Positions 43,324-51,758 are shown, counted from the first letter of the stretch. The stretch is 64,000 nt of DNA from VAZQ01 sp045811525 (GCA_045811525.1 JBJMTV010000005.1:30660-94659), one strand, 5' to 3'. Notes: generated from the sequence alone by a model not told the origin. Numbers and translations: made by a program.

Positions 43324-44232
43324 CTAATGCGCCGGCACAGGCTGCGCGGAGGGCCGCGCTTCCATGGCAGCGATGCGGTTCTTCACCGCGCGCTGCACCT
43401 TCTCGAAGGAGCGCACCTCGATCTGGCGCACGCGCTCCCGGGACACGCCGAACTCGGCGGCAAGCTCCTCGAGCGTGATCGGCTCGTCCGCGAGCCGGCG
43501 CGCCTCGAAGATACGCCGCTCGCGCTCGTTCAGCACCGAGAGCGCCTCACCCAGCGCCTTGCGGCGGTTGTCTGACTCCTCGCTCTCGGCGAGGCGAGAC
43601 TCCTGGTCCGACGTGTCGTCGACCAGCCAGTCCTGCCACTCGCCGGAATCAGCATCGTCGCGGATCTGCGCATTGAGCGACACGTCGCCGCCGAGGCGCC
43701 GGTTCATGTCGACGACGTCCTGCTCGGTGACGCCGAGCCGCTTGGCGATGAGCTTCACCTGGTCGGGTCGCAGGTCGCCTTCCTCGAGCGCAGAGATCTT
43801 GCTCTTCGCCTTGCGCAGATTGAAGAACAGCTTCTTCTGATTGGCCGTGGTGCCCATCTTCACCAGCGACCAGGAGCGAAGGATGTATTCCTGGATCGCC
43901 GCCTTGATCCACCACATGGCATAGGTGGCCAGCCGGAAGCCTTTTTCCGGCTCGAAGCGCTTCACCGCTTGCATGAGCCCGACATTGCCTTCCGAGATCA
44001 CTTCGGAGATCGGCAGCCCATAGCCCCGGTAGCCCATGGCAATCTTGGCAACCAGACGCAGATGGCTGGTGACGAGCTTGTGCGCGGCGTCGCGGTCTCC
44101 ATGCTCGCGCCAGCGCTTCGCGAACATGTACTCGTCCTGCGGTTCCAGCATGGGGAACCGGCGGATTTCCTCGAGGTACCGGCTGAGGCCGGATTCGGCA
44201 GTTAAAATGGGCAATGCCGCTGAGCGGGCCAT
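43324..44232 (-). CDS. rpoH: RNA polymerase heat-shock sigma factor RpoH (sigma-32)
   Basis: 302 residues from the ATG at 44232, with GGAGGGCG just upstream. Region 2 includes AHKLVTSHLRLVAKIAMGYRGYG and GNVGLMQAVKRFEPEKGFRLATYAMWWIKAAIQEYI. The RpoH box appears as QKKLFFNLRKAKSKI. Region 4 has the helix-turn-helix LEELAAEFGVSRERVRQIEVRSFEKVQ. It directs transcription of chaperone and protease genes. Alphaproteobacteria often have more than one rpoH; this is a complete, ordinary member. Confidence 0.96.
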   Translation of the reverse strand: MARSAALPILTAESGLSRYLEEIRRFPMLEPQDEYMFAKRWREHGDRDAAHKLVTSHLRLVAKIAMGYRGYGLPISEVISEGNVGLMQAVKRFEPEKGFRLATYAMWWIKAAIQEYILRSWSLVKMGTTANQKKLFFNLRKAKSKISALEEGDLRPDQVKLIAKRLGVTEQDVVDMNRRLGGDVSLNAQIRDDADSGEWQDWLVDDTSDQESRLAESEESDNRRKALGEALSVLNERERRIFEARRLADEPITLEELAAEFGVSRERVRQIEVRSFEKVQRAVKNRIAAMEARPSAQPVPAH

Positions 44233-44346
44233 ATTGCGCCCTCCTGAGTTTGCCCCCGGAATGTCCGGCGGGCGGAGCACACCGACGCTCCCCGGAGCCG
44301 ACGGTGCTGTCCTGTTGCGACCGCGAAGCCCTGCCGCGCGCGCAAC

Positions 44347-44377
44347 CTTACAGCAAACCCGGGCGAAAGGAAGTTAA
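44347..44377 (-). promoter_or_regulatory. Weak promoter candidate for rpoH
   Basis: On the minus strand TTAACT (44377-44372) and CTGTAA or TGTAAG (44353-44347) stand 18-19 bases apart, about 115 bases before the rpoH ATG. The match to a housekeeping promoter is only fair. Confidence 0.3.
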
Positions 44378-44382
44378 CTCGG

Positions 44383-44400
44383 GGTCACCTTGCAGTGACC
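44383..44400 (-). terminator. Hairpin between rluD and rpoH
   Basis: GGTCAC-CTTGCA-GTGACC is a perfect 6-bp inverted repeat starting 19 bases after the rluD stop. It lacks a T-run, so it may be a weak terminator or an operator for the rpoH promoter just downstream. Confidence 0.4.
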
Positions 44401-44418
44401 GCCGCGTGTGCGACTAAG

Positions 44419-45453
44419 CTATTGTTCCGCCTGTGGCTTTTCTCGTCCGCCCGGTGCGCTTGCTGCGCTGAGGCTGTGACGTAAACGTAAGAGATCCTCC
44501 GGCAGTTCCGATTGGAACTCCAGAATCATGCCGCGCGACGGATGCTGAACCATCAAGAGATAGGCATGGAGAGCCTGTCTGCCAAGGGCCGCGAGCGCCG
44601 CGCGTCCCGCCGGGCCCAGCCGCTCGGCCTTCGTCTTGAAACCGGCGCCGTAAGCCTGATCGCCCAGGAGCGGATGGCCGACTGACGCAAGGTGCACCCG
44701 GATCTGATGGGTGCGGCCGGTTTCGAGGCGGCAGGCGAGGAGGCTTGCGACCGGCGCGCCTGCGCTGTCGTGGTAGGGCTCGCGCAACTCCCAATGCGTG
44801 ACCGCCTCGCGGCCGCCCGGGCGCACGGCCATCTTGTCGCGGGCATGGGGGTGGCGCGCAATGGGCTTGATGATGGTCCCATGCGGCCGCTCCGGGACTC
44901 CCCAGACGAACGCCAGATACGCGCGCCGCAATGGGCCGTTTCGCCCATGATCGGCGAACTGGCGCGCGAGGGACTGGTGCGCCGCGTCGGTCTTGGCCAC
45001 GATCAGCAGGCCCGATGTGTCCTTGTCGAGCCGGTGCACAATGCCTGGCCGCTTTACGCCGCCGATGCCGGAAAGACTCGCCCCGCAATGGGCGATCAAC
45101 GCATTCACCAGGGTGCCGGTCCAATTGCCGGTGGCGGGGTGCACCACCATGCCGGCCGGCTTGTCGATGACGATGATCTCCTCATCCTCGTAGACCACCT
45201 TGAGCGGAATCGGCTCGCCTGCGACGCTGTCGTCGCGCGGCGCCGGCAACTCGACAGTAATGGTCGTGCCGGCGTTGACGCGCTGCCCTGGATCCAGGAT
45301 CGTGGCGCCGTCGATCGCGACGCGACCCGCCAGGATCAGCGCCTTGTGGCGCGAACGCGACAGTTCGGCGAGGCGGGTGGCCAGCACGCGATCGAGCCGC
45401 TCACCATTGTCCTCGCCGGTGACCATCACCTGAGCGCTGCGATCCTCGTTCAT
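44419..45453 (-). CDS. rluD: RluD-like 23S rRNA pseudouridine synthase
   Basis: 344 residues from the ATG at 45453. An S4 RNA-binding domain comes first (ERLDRVLATRLAELSRSRHKAL), then the RluA/RluD catalytic domain with IIVIDKPAGMVVHPATGNWTG and the catalytic Asp in RPGIVHRLDKDTSGLLIVAK. Later signatures are ETGRTHQIRVHLASVGHPLLGD and ALHAYLLMVQHP. It makes pseudouridines in the large rRNA (helix 69 for RluD). The start codon overlaps that of the divergent gene at 45452; a second Met nine codons later (45426) would avoid the overlap. Confidence 0.92.
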   Translation of the reverse strand: MNEDRSAQVMVTGEDNGERLDRVLATRLAELSRSRHKALILAGRVAIDGATILDPGQRVNAGTTITVELPAPRDDSVAGEPIPLKVVYEDEEIIVIDKPAGMVVHPATGNWTGTLVNALIAHCGASLSGIGGVKRPGIVHRLDKDTSGLLIVAKTDAAHQSLARQFADHGRNGPLRRAYLAFVWGVPERPHGTIIKPIARHPHARDKMAVRPGGREAVTHWELREPYHDSAGAPVASLLACRLETGRTHQIRVHLASVGHPLLGDQAYGAGFKTKAERLGPAGRAALAALGRQALHAYLLMVQHPSRGMILEFQSELPEDLLRLRHSLSAASAPGGREKPQAEQ

Positions 45454-45796
45454 GAATAATCCATCGCTGGACGAAGACAAGCCGCTCGATCCGGCCGCCA
45501 CGCGCATTGTCGCCAAGGTACGTTGGCTGATGATGATCTCCGGCGCTACGACGCTCGTCGCCGTCGCTGCAGTCATCGGTGTGATCGGCTATCGTGTTTT
45601 GCGCAGCGAGGGAAGCGCGCTGTCGGCGGCCGAGGTTACCGCCGTGCTGCCCAAGGGCGCGCGCGTCATCGCAACGGCGGCGGCGCAGGACCGTATCGTC
45701 GTCACCATAGATGTTGGCGGCACGCTCGAGGTTCACACCTTCGATGCCCGCACGCTGAAGGCGGCGGGCCGCCTGCGTTTCGCCACCGAGCCTTAG
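45452..45796 (+). CDS. Small single-pass membrane protein (DUF6476-like)
   Basis: 114 residues. A cytosolic N-terminus (MNNPSLDEDKPLDPAATRIVAKVRW) leads to one membrane helix (ISGATTLVAVAAVIGVIGY). A small periplasmic domain of short strands follows (VTAVLPKGARVIATAAAQDRIVVTID, TLEVHTFDARTLKAAGRL). As I recall, this layout next to rluD and rpoH is conserved in alphaproteobacteria and annotated DUF6476. Function unknown. Its ATG shares two bases with the rluD ATG on the other strand. Confidence 0.7.
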   Translation: MNNPSLDEDKPLDPAATRIVAKVRWLMMISGATTLVAVAAVIGVIGYRVLRSEGSALSAAEVTAVLPKGARVIATAAAQDRIVVTIDVGGTLEVHTFDARTLKAAGRLRFATEP

Positions 45797-45987
45797 ACCT
45801 AGGCGTCGGGGATGGCTGCTTTCCTTTGCAGCGATGTTCGATTGGTTTCCTGCGCGACGGTGTTCGAGTGAGCCCGACCCGATTTCTCGCCATTGGTACG
45901 CATTCTAATGGCGGGCGCTGAGTGGGTTGGAGACAGGCGCTTGCGCGGGCATCGTGGAGGGTCTATCTCGGTCGCTTCCTCGCGCCT

Positions 45988-46063
45988 GCTCCCTTCGTCT
46001 AGCGGCCCAGGACGTCGCCCTCTCACGGCGAAAACAGGGGTTCGAGTCCCCTAGGGAGCGCCA
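45988..46063 (+). tRNA. tRNA-Glu (anticodon CTC)
   Basis: The cloverleaf reads by eye: acceptor GCTCCCT/AGGGAGC, anticodon stem TCGCC/GGCGA with loop CTCTCAC (anticodon CTC, Glu), T-arm GGGG-TTCGAGT-CCCC, discriminator G and an encoded CCA. Decaying mobile sequences start right after it, so it is a likely integration site. Confidence 0.95.
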
Positions 46064-46464
46064 ACAAAATCAAAGGCTTATGAGCAATTGAACGGGCTTA
46101 AGTTGTAAAGTGTCCCGTTAGTGTCCCGGCCGCATTGTTGCTCAAGGCTGAGAAGTTTCGAAGCCCGGTACGGGTGCGAACTTGGTCGACAGCTCGGTAA
46201 TGAGCGGCGCCACATGTGCGCAGCGGCCGAGTGTCATCACCACCCGACCGCCACTTGCCACTTGCACCGGGTATCACGGCGCGAATGACCGACTACAGCC
46301 TAGCAAAAGAGACGACGACCCGCGCTCGCCTTGCTCCGGGGCTCCACATGACACCAACGAGGAGCAATGAGCTCAAATGAAAATCAGCGAGTTCGAACAC
46401 TACCCAGCACAGAAGCTATTCGCCGGATACGCGCAGAGCACGCGCGGTCGCGTGTACTACTTCG
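46064..46464. other. Island edge downstream of tRNA-Glu
   Basis: No convincing gene. Contains AGTGTCCCG-TT-AGTGTCCCG (46109-46128), a nine-base direct repeat 46 bases after the tRNA. It resembles, from memory, sequences left beside tRNA-targeted tyrosine-integrase islands. A 53-codon frame at 46378-46539 overlaps the IS21 remnant on the other strand and is not supported. Confidence 0.5.
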
Positions 46465-47081
46465 GCACGGACGAGGGAGGTAAAGTGCAATGGGCGGATC
46501 GATCGCCGAGCGTTTGCGTCCAGGTGGCCTCGACGTAGCTGAAGCTCGAGGCGCCTATCACCGCGACGAAGATTTGCGCTTTGCCCACTTCGCCTGTCAG
46601 CCGGTCCGCGATCACCGGCACCGTGTCGCCGGCGTGGTCTACTGAACAGCTTGTCGCCGCCGACGTGCGTCTGGCGCATCGTAACCGAGAGCTTGCCTTC
46701 CCAGAGGCGGTACAGCTCACAGAACCGGGAGTAGCGGTAGCCCTCGGGATCGCGCGCGACGTACTCGTCCCAGAGGATCGACAGCGTCACATGCTTGCGC
46801 TTGAGCTCGCGATGGATGCTCGCCCAGTCGGGCTCGAGCTGACGCCGGTGGCCCTGCTTGTTGCCAGCATCGGGGAACAACCTCGCCTCAAGCGCGGCGT
46901 CGGTCATATCGCCAGGCAGCGGCCAGTTCAGGCCGGCAGTCTGGAAGCGTCTGAGCGTCGTGCGGACTGTCGATGCCGCCACTCCAATCCGGCGGGCGAT
47001 CTCCCGGGTCGGTACACCACCAACGAACTTCAACCGAAGAACTTCGCGCACCTGGCGCATGGTCGTTCTCTCTGCTGCCAT
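46465..47081 (-). pseudogene. IS21-family transposase IstA remnant (N-terminal part, frameshifted)
   Basis: The reading starts MRQVREVLRLKFVGGVPTRE, RRIGVAASTVRTTLRRF: the IstA helix-turn-helix. It continues through LEPDWASIHRELKRKHVTLSILWDEY and YRYSRFCELYRLWEGKLSVTMRQTHVGGDKLF. There one extra base at 46643 shifts the frame. The next frame continues VDHAGDTVPVIADRLTGEVG and IFVAVIGASSFSYVEATWTQTL, the start of the DDE domain, then ends soon after. About 205 of the ~500 residues of a full IstA remain, and istB is gone. The element is dead. The tandem repeats at 47147-47261 are probably its left end. Confidence 0.85.
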
Positions 47082-47146
47082 CCAGTCCCTCCTTCGGAAA
47101 GCCGAAGGAGCGGACCTGAGTCGGTCAGCAGAGGCACCCCGAACCC

Positions 47147-47261
47147 GGGCGACATCATCCCGGAATGGTGGGCGACATCATCTCGGAACGGCGGGCGAGA
47201 TCACCTCGGAATTGGTGAGCGGCATCATCCCGGAATGACGGGCGGCTTCACCCGGAATCGG
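47147..47261. repeat. Five tandem ~23-base repeats next to the IS21 remnant
   Basis: Consecutive units begin at 47147, 47170, 47193, 47217 and 47240. The consensus is roughly GGGCGACATCATCCCGGAATGGT. They vary by 2-6 positions, with lengths of 22-24 bases and no spacers. IS21-family elements are known to carry multiple short repeats at their ends as transposase binding sites; these begin 66 bases upstream of the istA start and fit that role. Confidence 0.8.
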
Positions 47262-47272
47262 CAGACCCAGGC

Positions 47273-47410
47273 ATGGGCACGTTGCTCAGAGTGCAAGTAA
47301 TTGCGTTGGTCCTGTTGCTGAGCGCCTGCGCGACGCACCAGCGCCCGTCGAAAGAGATCAGTCCCTCATCGCGTTTGTGTGAATCAGCAGGGAAGAAGGA
47401 CTGCTTTTAG
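47273..47410 (+). CDS. Small putative lipoprotein (45 aa)
   Basis: ATG at 47273, stop at 47408-47410. The N-terminus MGTLLRVQVIALVLLLSAC has a positive residue, a hydrophobic stretch and a lipobox LSAC at residues 16-19, so Cys-19 would be lipidated. The mature tail is only about 27 residues (ATHQRPSKEISPSSRLCESA and so on). No clear ribosome site. Small entericidin- or lysis-type lipoproteins share this shape. Unproven, but the lipobox is good. Confidence 0.5.
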   Translation: MGTLLRVQVIALVLLLSACATHQRPSKEISPSSRLCESAGKKDCF

Positions 47411-47822
47411 TCCAGTACGCTAGCCCCTCGAATCCGGCTAGCAAACGCCAGGGGTTCTTATCCCAATATCAGCCAAGCCACTGCGCGTTCGGACATTATG
47501 AAATCAAACGGCACCTGTACCTTGATCGACACCGCGAAGGCCGAACTGAAGATGAATTGGTAGAGGTGGTTAAGCCACGCGGCTGGGACGGAACGACTGA
47601 AAATTCTGACCTAGAAAATAGCCCCGCCGGAGCGGGGCTAAGTCAGGTCCATGGCGAACCCACCCCCTTGGTGGGGATACCCAAAGGGGCTGCGTCACCT
47701 TTTTTCCGTTGTCCACGCTTGTCAAGCGGTGGGGAGTCAGAAACCCATCAGAGGCAGTGATCTGCGCCAGGGCGGCAAGGCACCACTCGACTCCTCCTGC
47801 GTGCTTGGCTATTGGCCAAGCC
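47411..47822. other. 412 bases without a supported gene; contains a strong hairpin
   Basis: Holds the perfect stem at 47619-47640 (listed separately) and a C/G-rich stretch near 47660-47690. A minus-strand frame (47570-47824) and a plus-strand frame (47651-47893) run through low-complexity sequence and have no family features. Confidence 0.45.
47619..47640. terminator. Perfect 9-bp hairpin
   Basis: TAGCCCCGC-CGGA-GCGGGGCTA. A-rich on its left (GAAAA), which on the minus strand would be a T-rich tail, so it may terminate minus-strand transcription or be a phage-type terminator. Confidence 0.5.
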
Positions 47823-48400
47823 ATGTTGCGTTCCGCTGGCTTTGTTTCGCCCTGCCTTCCCAGTCGTGCCGAGCGGCCACCCTCCGGGCCTGACTGGGTT
47901 CACGAGATCAAACACGACGGCTTTCGCCTGCTCGCGCGCCGCGAGAGCGAGCGCGTGCGCCTGTTCACCCGCCGCGGCATAGATTCGACGGACCGCTTCC
48001 CCCTTCGTTCTCGAAGCTATCTCCGCTCTGGGCGTACGCTCCTGCCTGATCGATGGCGAGGCAATCGCTTGCGATACGACGGGCCTCACCGATTTTCAGC
48101 AGCTCCGGTATCGCCGTGCCCCGGTGCACTTGGTCGCCTTCGATCTGCTCGAACTGGATGGGCGCGATCTGCGGGGGCAGAGCCCCTTAATGTGCGACGT
48201 CGGGCTGGCGAAGCTCCTGCGCAAGCCCCGGGCTGGTCTGGTGTCGAACGCGGTATATGCGGCGCCAGGCGAGATCCGTTTGTGAGCCACGCGTGCGCGC
48301 TCGGCTGTGAAGGCATCGTCAGCAAACATCTGGGTTCTGCTTATCTCAGCGGGCCGCACGGACCTCTGGCGCAAGATCAAGAACCCGTTGTGGCATGCGC
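47823..48400 (+). pseudogene. ATP-dependent DNA ligase remnant (LigD/LigC-type), multiply frameshifted
   Basis: Frame 1 gives SGPDWVHEIKHDGFRLLARR, with the nucleotidyl-transfer motif E-I-K-H-D-G containing the AMP-accepting lysine. At CCCCC (47999-48003) one extra C shifts the frame. Frame 2 then gives LEAISALGVRSCLIDGEAI, then FQQLRYRRAPVHLVAFDLLELDG, ending at a stop at 48283. Frame 1 resumes with SHACALGCEGIVSKHLGSAY, and a third change is needed for WRKIKNP. These match, in order, ligase motifs I, III, IV and V. The C-terminal OB part is missing. At least three lesions make it inactive. Such ligases belong to bacterial end-joining systems; no ku gene is in the window. Confidence 0.82.
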
Positions 48401-48473
48401 ACAACCATTCTCACGCGGAAGTAGTGTCTTCTCTGAGCCCAGCGCCGAAACTGGCGCCTTCGGGGGTTGTGTC

Positions 48474-49298
48474 ATGGCTGGACGTGCACTGCGGAGACTC
48501 GTAGCGATCGGCGCCTGTCTCGTGTCGACCATGGCGGGCGCTGCGGACCAGCTTCCGCCCACGCCGTTTGTGCGAGAATTGCCTCCGGCCATCTACAATT
48601 GGACCGGCATCTACGTCGGCGCTCATGCCGGGTATGGCTGGGGGCGCACGCAGGGCTTCCTTAACTTCCTTACCGATTTCTTTCCGCTGGACGCCGCCGC
48701 GCAAAACGTTGCCGGTGCAATCGCTGGCGCGCAGATTGGTGTCAACCACCAACTTGGTCGTGCCGTCATCGGCCTGGAGCTGTCCGGCTCGTGGAGCAAC
48801 GTAAGGGGCACGTCGGACTGTGTGACGTTCAACGTAATCGCAAATGTTCAGACGAGCAGTTGCGACATTCGTCAACCCTGGTCCGCGCAATTGCTCGGCC
48901 GCTTTGGCTATGTTCCAGTCGACGGACGGTTCTTTCCGTATCTCCTAGCTGGTGTTGCTTTCGCGCAGTTGAATGCCGCGTTCCAAGTGTCAGGACCATC
49001 ACCCCCGGTGGGCTCCACTCTCGGCACCATTGTTGCCGCTTGGGGGTCGAGCAAACCGCATCAAGGCGGGGTCGTGGGTGCTGGTCTGCAATACGCAATT
49101 TTCCCCGGTCTCTCCGTGGGAGCGGAGTACACGATCGCAATTTATGATGTTCAAGATCAGGGCAGCAAAACGAACGTGACGACCCTTTTTAATTGTTGTG
49201 GCGTTCCGCAAACTGACACTTTTTCGCACAGGCTAGCCACCCCCTTGAACCTCACGGTCTCCACGGCGCGCGTGATCATGAACTACACGTTTGAATGA
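48474..49298 (+). CDS. Outer-membrane beta-barrel protein in the island
   Basis: 274 residues from the ATG at 48474. The signal peptide is LRRLVAIGACLVSTMAGAA|DQ, then the linker PTPFVRELPPAIYNWTGIYVGAHAGYGWGRTQ, with the WTGIYVGAHAGYGWG first strand typical of Rhizobiales Omp25/OmpA-like barrels. Further strands are IGVNHQLGRAVIGLELSGSWS, QLLGRFGYVPVDGRFFPYLLAG and GVVGAGLQYAIFPGLSVGAEYTI. The final ARVIMNYTFE ends in Glu instead of Phe. The reading frame is complete, unlike its neighbours, so it may be active. The ligase-remnant frame runs into it without a stop, but the signal peptide fixes the start. Confidence 0.8.
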   Translation: MAGRALRRLVAIGACLVSTMAGAADQLPPTPFVRELPPAIYNWTGIYVGAHAGYGWGRTQGFLNFLTDFFPLDAAAQNVAGAIAGAQIGVNHQLGRAVIGLELSGSWSNVRGTSDCVTFNVIANVQTSSCDIRQPWSAQLLGRFGYVPVDGRFFPYLLAGVAFAQLNAAFQVSGPSPPVGSTLGTIVAAWGSSKPHQGGVVGAGLQYAIFPGLSVGAEYTIAIYDVQDQGSKTNVTTLFNCCGVPQTDTFSHRLATPLNLTVSTARVIMNYTFE

Positions 49299-49319
49299 CG
49301 AGGGCTCAGTCGCTTAATC

Positions 49320-49620
49320 ATGCTCACGCTTCGCCAGATACGATGGCAAGGCCAAGGCGAGGCTTACCGACAGCTTTATCCTGACTACGCAGTGTTCGAT
49401 GATGGCCAGGAGATCGGCCGCATCTATCGACTCGCACGCGGCGCGACCTGAGAGCGAGTGGTTCTGGGCAATCAACAAGCTGCCAGTGCGGCCAAAGATA
49501 ATGCAGCAAGCGGGCATGCGCTTCAGTAAAAGGTGCGAAGGCCAATCTGAAGACGCAATGAGAGACGTGGCTCGCGAGCTTAGGGGCAAATGCTCCATAA
49601 AGTGGCGGCGAGAGAGGCTT
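49320..49620 (+). pseudogene. Frameshifted small conserved hypothetical gene
   Basis: From the ATG at 49320 the frame gives YPDYAVFDDGQEIGRIYRLARGA, then stops at 49449-49451. One base of shift near 49446 opens a continuation ESEWFWAINKLPVRPKIMQQAG, then DAMRDVARELR. Together they resemble a small family frequent in Bradyrhizobium, with a V-x-D-D-G-x-x-x-G-R-I-Y core followed by WFW. Function of that family is unknown. Broken gene or assembly error. Confidence 0.55.
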
Positions 49621-49621
49621 T

Positions 49622-49900
49622 ATGGACACGGTTATCTGGCTGCTCAAATTGCCGTTTGTGCTGATCGGGATTTATATTTTCGATGTGATCCCCGCACTAT
49701 TGGTCATGATCGCACTATGGGTAGGTATTGCTCAACTCGTAGAATACTGGAGCGATAAAAAGCGGTATGGCGCCAACAGCTATCGGCGGAATCGAGCTTT
49801 ACAAGCGCTCATATTTGGACCGCTTGCCGCATTCGGCATCGCGATTGTGACACGACTGCTGTTCGGGTATCCGCGTTGGTTCAGCTGGTTCGGGCTGTAG
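49622..49900 (+). CDS. Small membrane protein (92 aa)
   Basis: Two hydrophobic regions are visible: VIWLLKLPFVLIGIYIFDVIPALLVMIALWVGIAQLV (probably two segments) and ALIFGPLAAFGIAIVTRLLF, separated by a basic loop (DKKRYGANSYRRNRA). That gives a likely three-helix inner-membrane protein. No family recognised. The start lies near the end of the preceding broken gene. Composition is slightly lower in GC than the chromosome genes, in line with the island. Confidence 0.5.
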   Translation: MDTVIWLLKLPFVLIGIYIFDVIPALLVMIALWVGIAQLVEYWSDKKRYGANSYRRNRALQALIFGPLAAFGIAIVTRLLFGYPRWFSWFGL

Positions 49901-50017
49901 GCCGTCGCTCGTCTCACGAACTTTCGGCCGCGCGGCAGGATGGCTGCGATTCAAAAAAAAGGGCAGCCTAACCGGATGGGACTCGACTCCGCGGCCCCCT
50001 CCCGCTATTCGCCGCTC

Positions 50018-50623
50018 ATGTCCCGCTCGCCGTCTAAGCCCCCTCACCACATCGTGATCAAGACGCCCTCAAGAGCCGAGTTGGACCATGCGTTCCAGAA
50101 CTATGGCCTGCAGCTTGGCAAGCTCGTCGGCGCCTGGAATAGGATGCATGAACAGCTTGCGGCACTTTTTTGTTTGGTGGTCAATTCACGGAATGAAAGG
50201 ATCCCGCTTGCTATCTGGCACTCGATAAAGAGTGATCGGCAGCAACGAGAAATACTCCGGCAGGCCATCAAAGCAATACGCATGGAGGGGAACTTTAAAG
50301 AAGAAGTGATTTGGATACTCACAAAGATTGACCACTCATTAGCGGAGAACCGCAATGACGCGATTCATGCGCCTCTCGCATTTGTCACCGACGCGCTTGG
50401 CACATCAATGGGTCCCAACTGGTCTTCCGCAAACCCAAGGGCTCAAGCGTTGCGCGGCAAAAACTTGCTTGAAGAATTTCGGTGGCTCTACGAGACATGC
50501 GACCTGCTTACGGGATACGCCACAGCACTTGAGAAATTCGCTCTTCGAGGGAATGTCCCTCCACGACCGGAAAGACCTTCTTTGCCAGTACGCACGTCGA
50601 AAGCGAGCCGCCCAAAGGCATAA
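50018..50623 (+). CDS. Hypothetical soluble protein
   Basis: 201 residues from the ATG at 50018 (an ATG at 49940 would add 26). Mainly helical, with HAFQNYGLQLGKLVGAWNRMHEQLAALF, then KSDRQQREILRQAIKAI and HSLAENRNDAIHAPLAFVTD. The latter has the E-x-R-N-D-x-x-H-A form seen in some helical-bundle proteins that bind nucleotides or RNA, but this is only suggestive. GC is lower than the neighbouring core genes. No partner gene. Function unknown. Confidence 0.5.
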   Translation: MSRSPSKPPHHIVIKTPSRAELDHAFQNYGLQLGKLVGAWNRMHEQLAALFCLVVNSRNERIPLAIWHSIKSDRQQREILRQAIKAIRMEGNFKEEVIWILTKIDHSLAENRNDAIHAPLAFVTDALGTSMGPNWSSANPRAQALRGKNLLEEFRWLYETCDLLTGYATALEKFALRGNVPPRPERPSLPVRTSKASRPKA

Positions 50624-50644
50624 GCCGATGGATGCCATCCGCTA

Positions 50645-51311
50645 TCAACCCGCGACGAAGCTACTTTTGCGCTCGCGCTGATTTGCCTGCTGAAGCACAT
50701 CCAAGGTGATCGCCCCGCCTAGCGCAAACCCGGCTGTGAGCACACCGCCAACAATGGTGCCGATAGCGCCCTCGGCAGCCTTTCCTAACAACAGAGTGCT
50801 CACAGCAGGCCCCGCCCACACCGGCAACCTATTTGCCCGCGGAGCCGCTGCTGCCGCCACCCATCGGCCGGGACAGAAACACCAGCTGATCGGTGCAGTG
50901 CAGATCGTGGCTCGCCCATTCGCTACGCAGTACCGGCACGCCATTGACGATGCAGATCGTGGGAAGGCGGAATTTCCATTCCGAGCGCTCTAGCAAAGCC
51001 GAGATATTCCCGCCCTTGCTGATATCGAGACGCGCCAGCTCCAGCGCCCGCATTACAACGTGGCAAGCGCCGCCTGCATCGGCTCGAACAGGATCAAGCG
51101 GTGCCAGTCCTTGACGAGTAAGAGCACGTCGCCGCCGCGCATGCGACGAAACTACCGACGCACCATAATCCTTTCTTCGTAGAGCGATATTCAAGCTGCC
51201 ACGCCCCCCGCGCCATTTCGCCCTGCGCTGTAGGTCTGGCAGGCTGTTGGCCCGCGTCCACAAATCCTGCGCCAGCTCATCGTACGTTTTCTCTCTCGCT
51301 TCCTTCGCCAC
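50645..51311 (-). pseudogene. Possible phage tail-tip (TipJ-like) remnant
   Basis: The minus frame from 51311 contains GGNISALLERSEWKFRLP, then TICIVNGVPVLRSEWASHDL, DQLVFLSRPMGGGSSGS. The latter resembles the N-terminal ubiquitin-like part of TipJ-type tail proteins, which end in a glycine-rich turn before a membrane-like segment. The frame stops there, and a shifted frame continues with STLLLGKAAEGAIGTIVGGV. Upstream, a shifted piece (MRGGDVLLLVKDWHRLILFE) reads like further tail sequence. The assignment rests on this pattern only. Confidence 0.35.
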
Positions 51312-51314
51312 CGT

Positions 51315-51758
51315 CTATTCCATGTACCCTGCAACAAATTCGTCAAATTCCTCACGGGATGTGCAAAGCTTCTTCGCACGCACGCTCGGGATCAGCTCGC
51401 AAATCGACGGCAGCACTTGCCCGTTTTTGTTGTCCTTGCGGCTTATCCAAAGATAGGAAGCGTAATATCGCCGTTCGATGGCGTCCATTAGATTTGCGGA
51501 CGTGTTCAACTGGTCACCCAGCATGGTCGCTGTCTCGACAAGAATGAGGCACTTGCCGATCTTCGTGTTGTAGTGGCTCTGGTAATCGTTAGATACCGGA
51601 CTGAAGCCCATCCGTTTATTCGTCGCTTTCGCCTCTGTGTCGATTTGTTGAAAGGCACGACTTGCCTGCTGAGCACATCGCTCCTGCTGATCAAGGGATT
51701 GCGCATACACGAATGTACTGCACGCAATGAAAGCGATAGCAGCAACGGCAGTGTGCAT
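51315..51758 (-). CDS. Secreted hypothetical protein
   Basis: 147 residues with a Sec signal peptide (MHTAVAAIAFIACSTFVYA, cleavage before QSLDQQ). The mature protein is helical with Cys pairs (ERCAQQASRAF, KIGKCLILVET, PSICELI and KKLCTS), which could form disulphides in the periplasm. VETATMLGDQLNTSANLMDAIERRYYASYLW forms the centre. No family recognised. The frame is complete. Confidence 0.6.
   Translation of the reverse strand: MHTAVAAIAFIACSTFVYAQSLDQQERCAQQASRAFQQIDTEAKATNKRMGFSPVSNDYQSHYNTKIGKCLILVETATMLGDQLNTSANLMDAIERRYYASYLWISRKDNKNGQVLPSICELIPSVRAKKLCTSREEFDEFVAGYME

Noticed and set aside
46378..46539. 53-codon plus-strand frame MKISEFEHYPAQ...
   Set aside because: It overlaps the IS21 remnant on the opposite strand, whose homology is clear, and it has no ribosome site.
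47147..47261. CRISPR array
   Set aside because: The five repeats are adjacent with no unique spacers and vary between units; no cas genes are near. They fit IS21 end repeats better.
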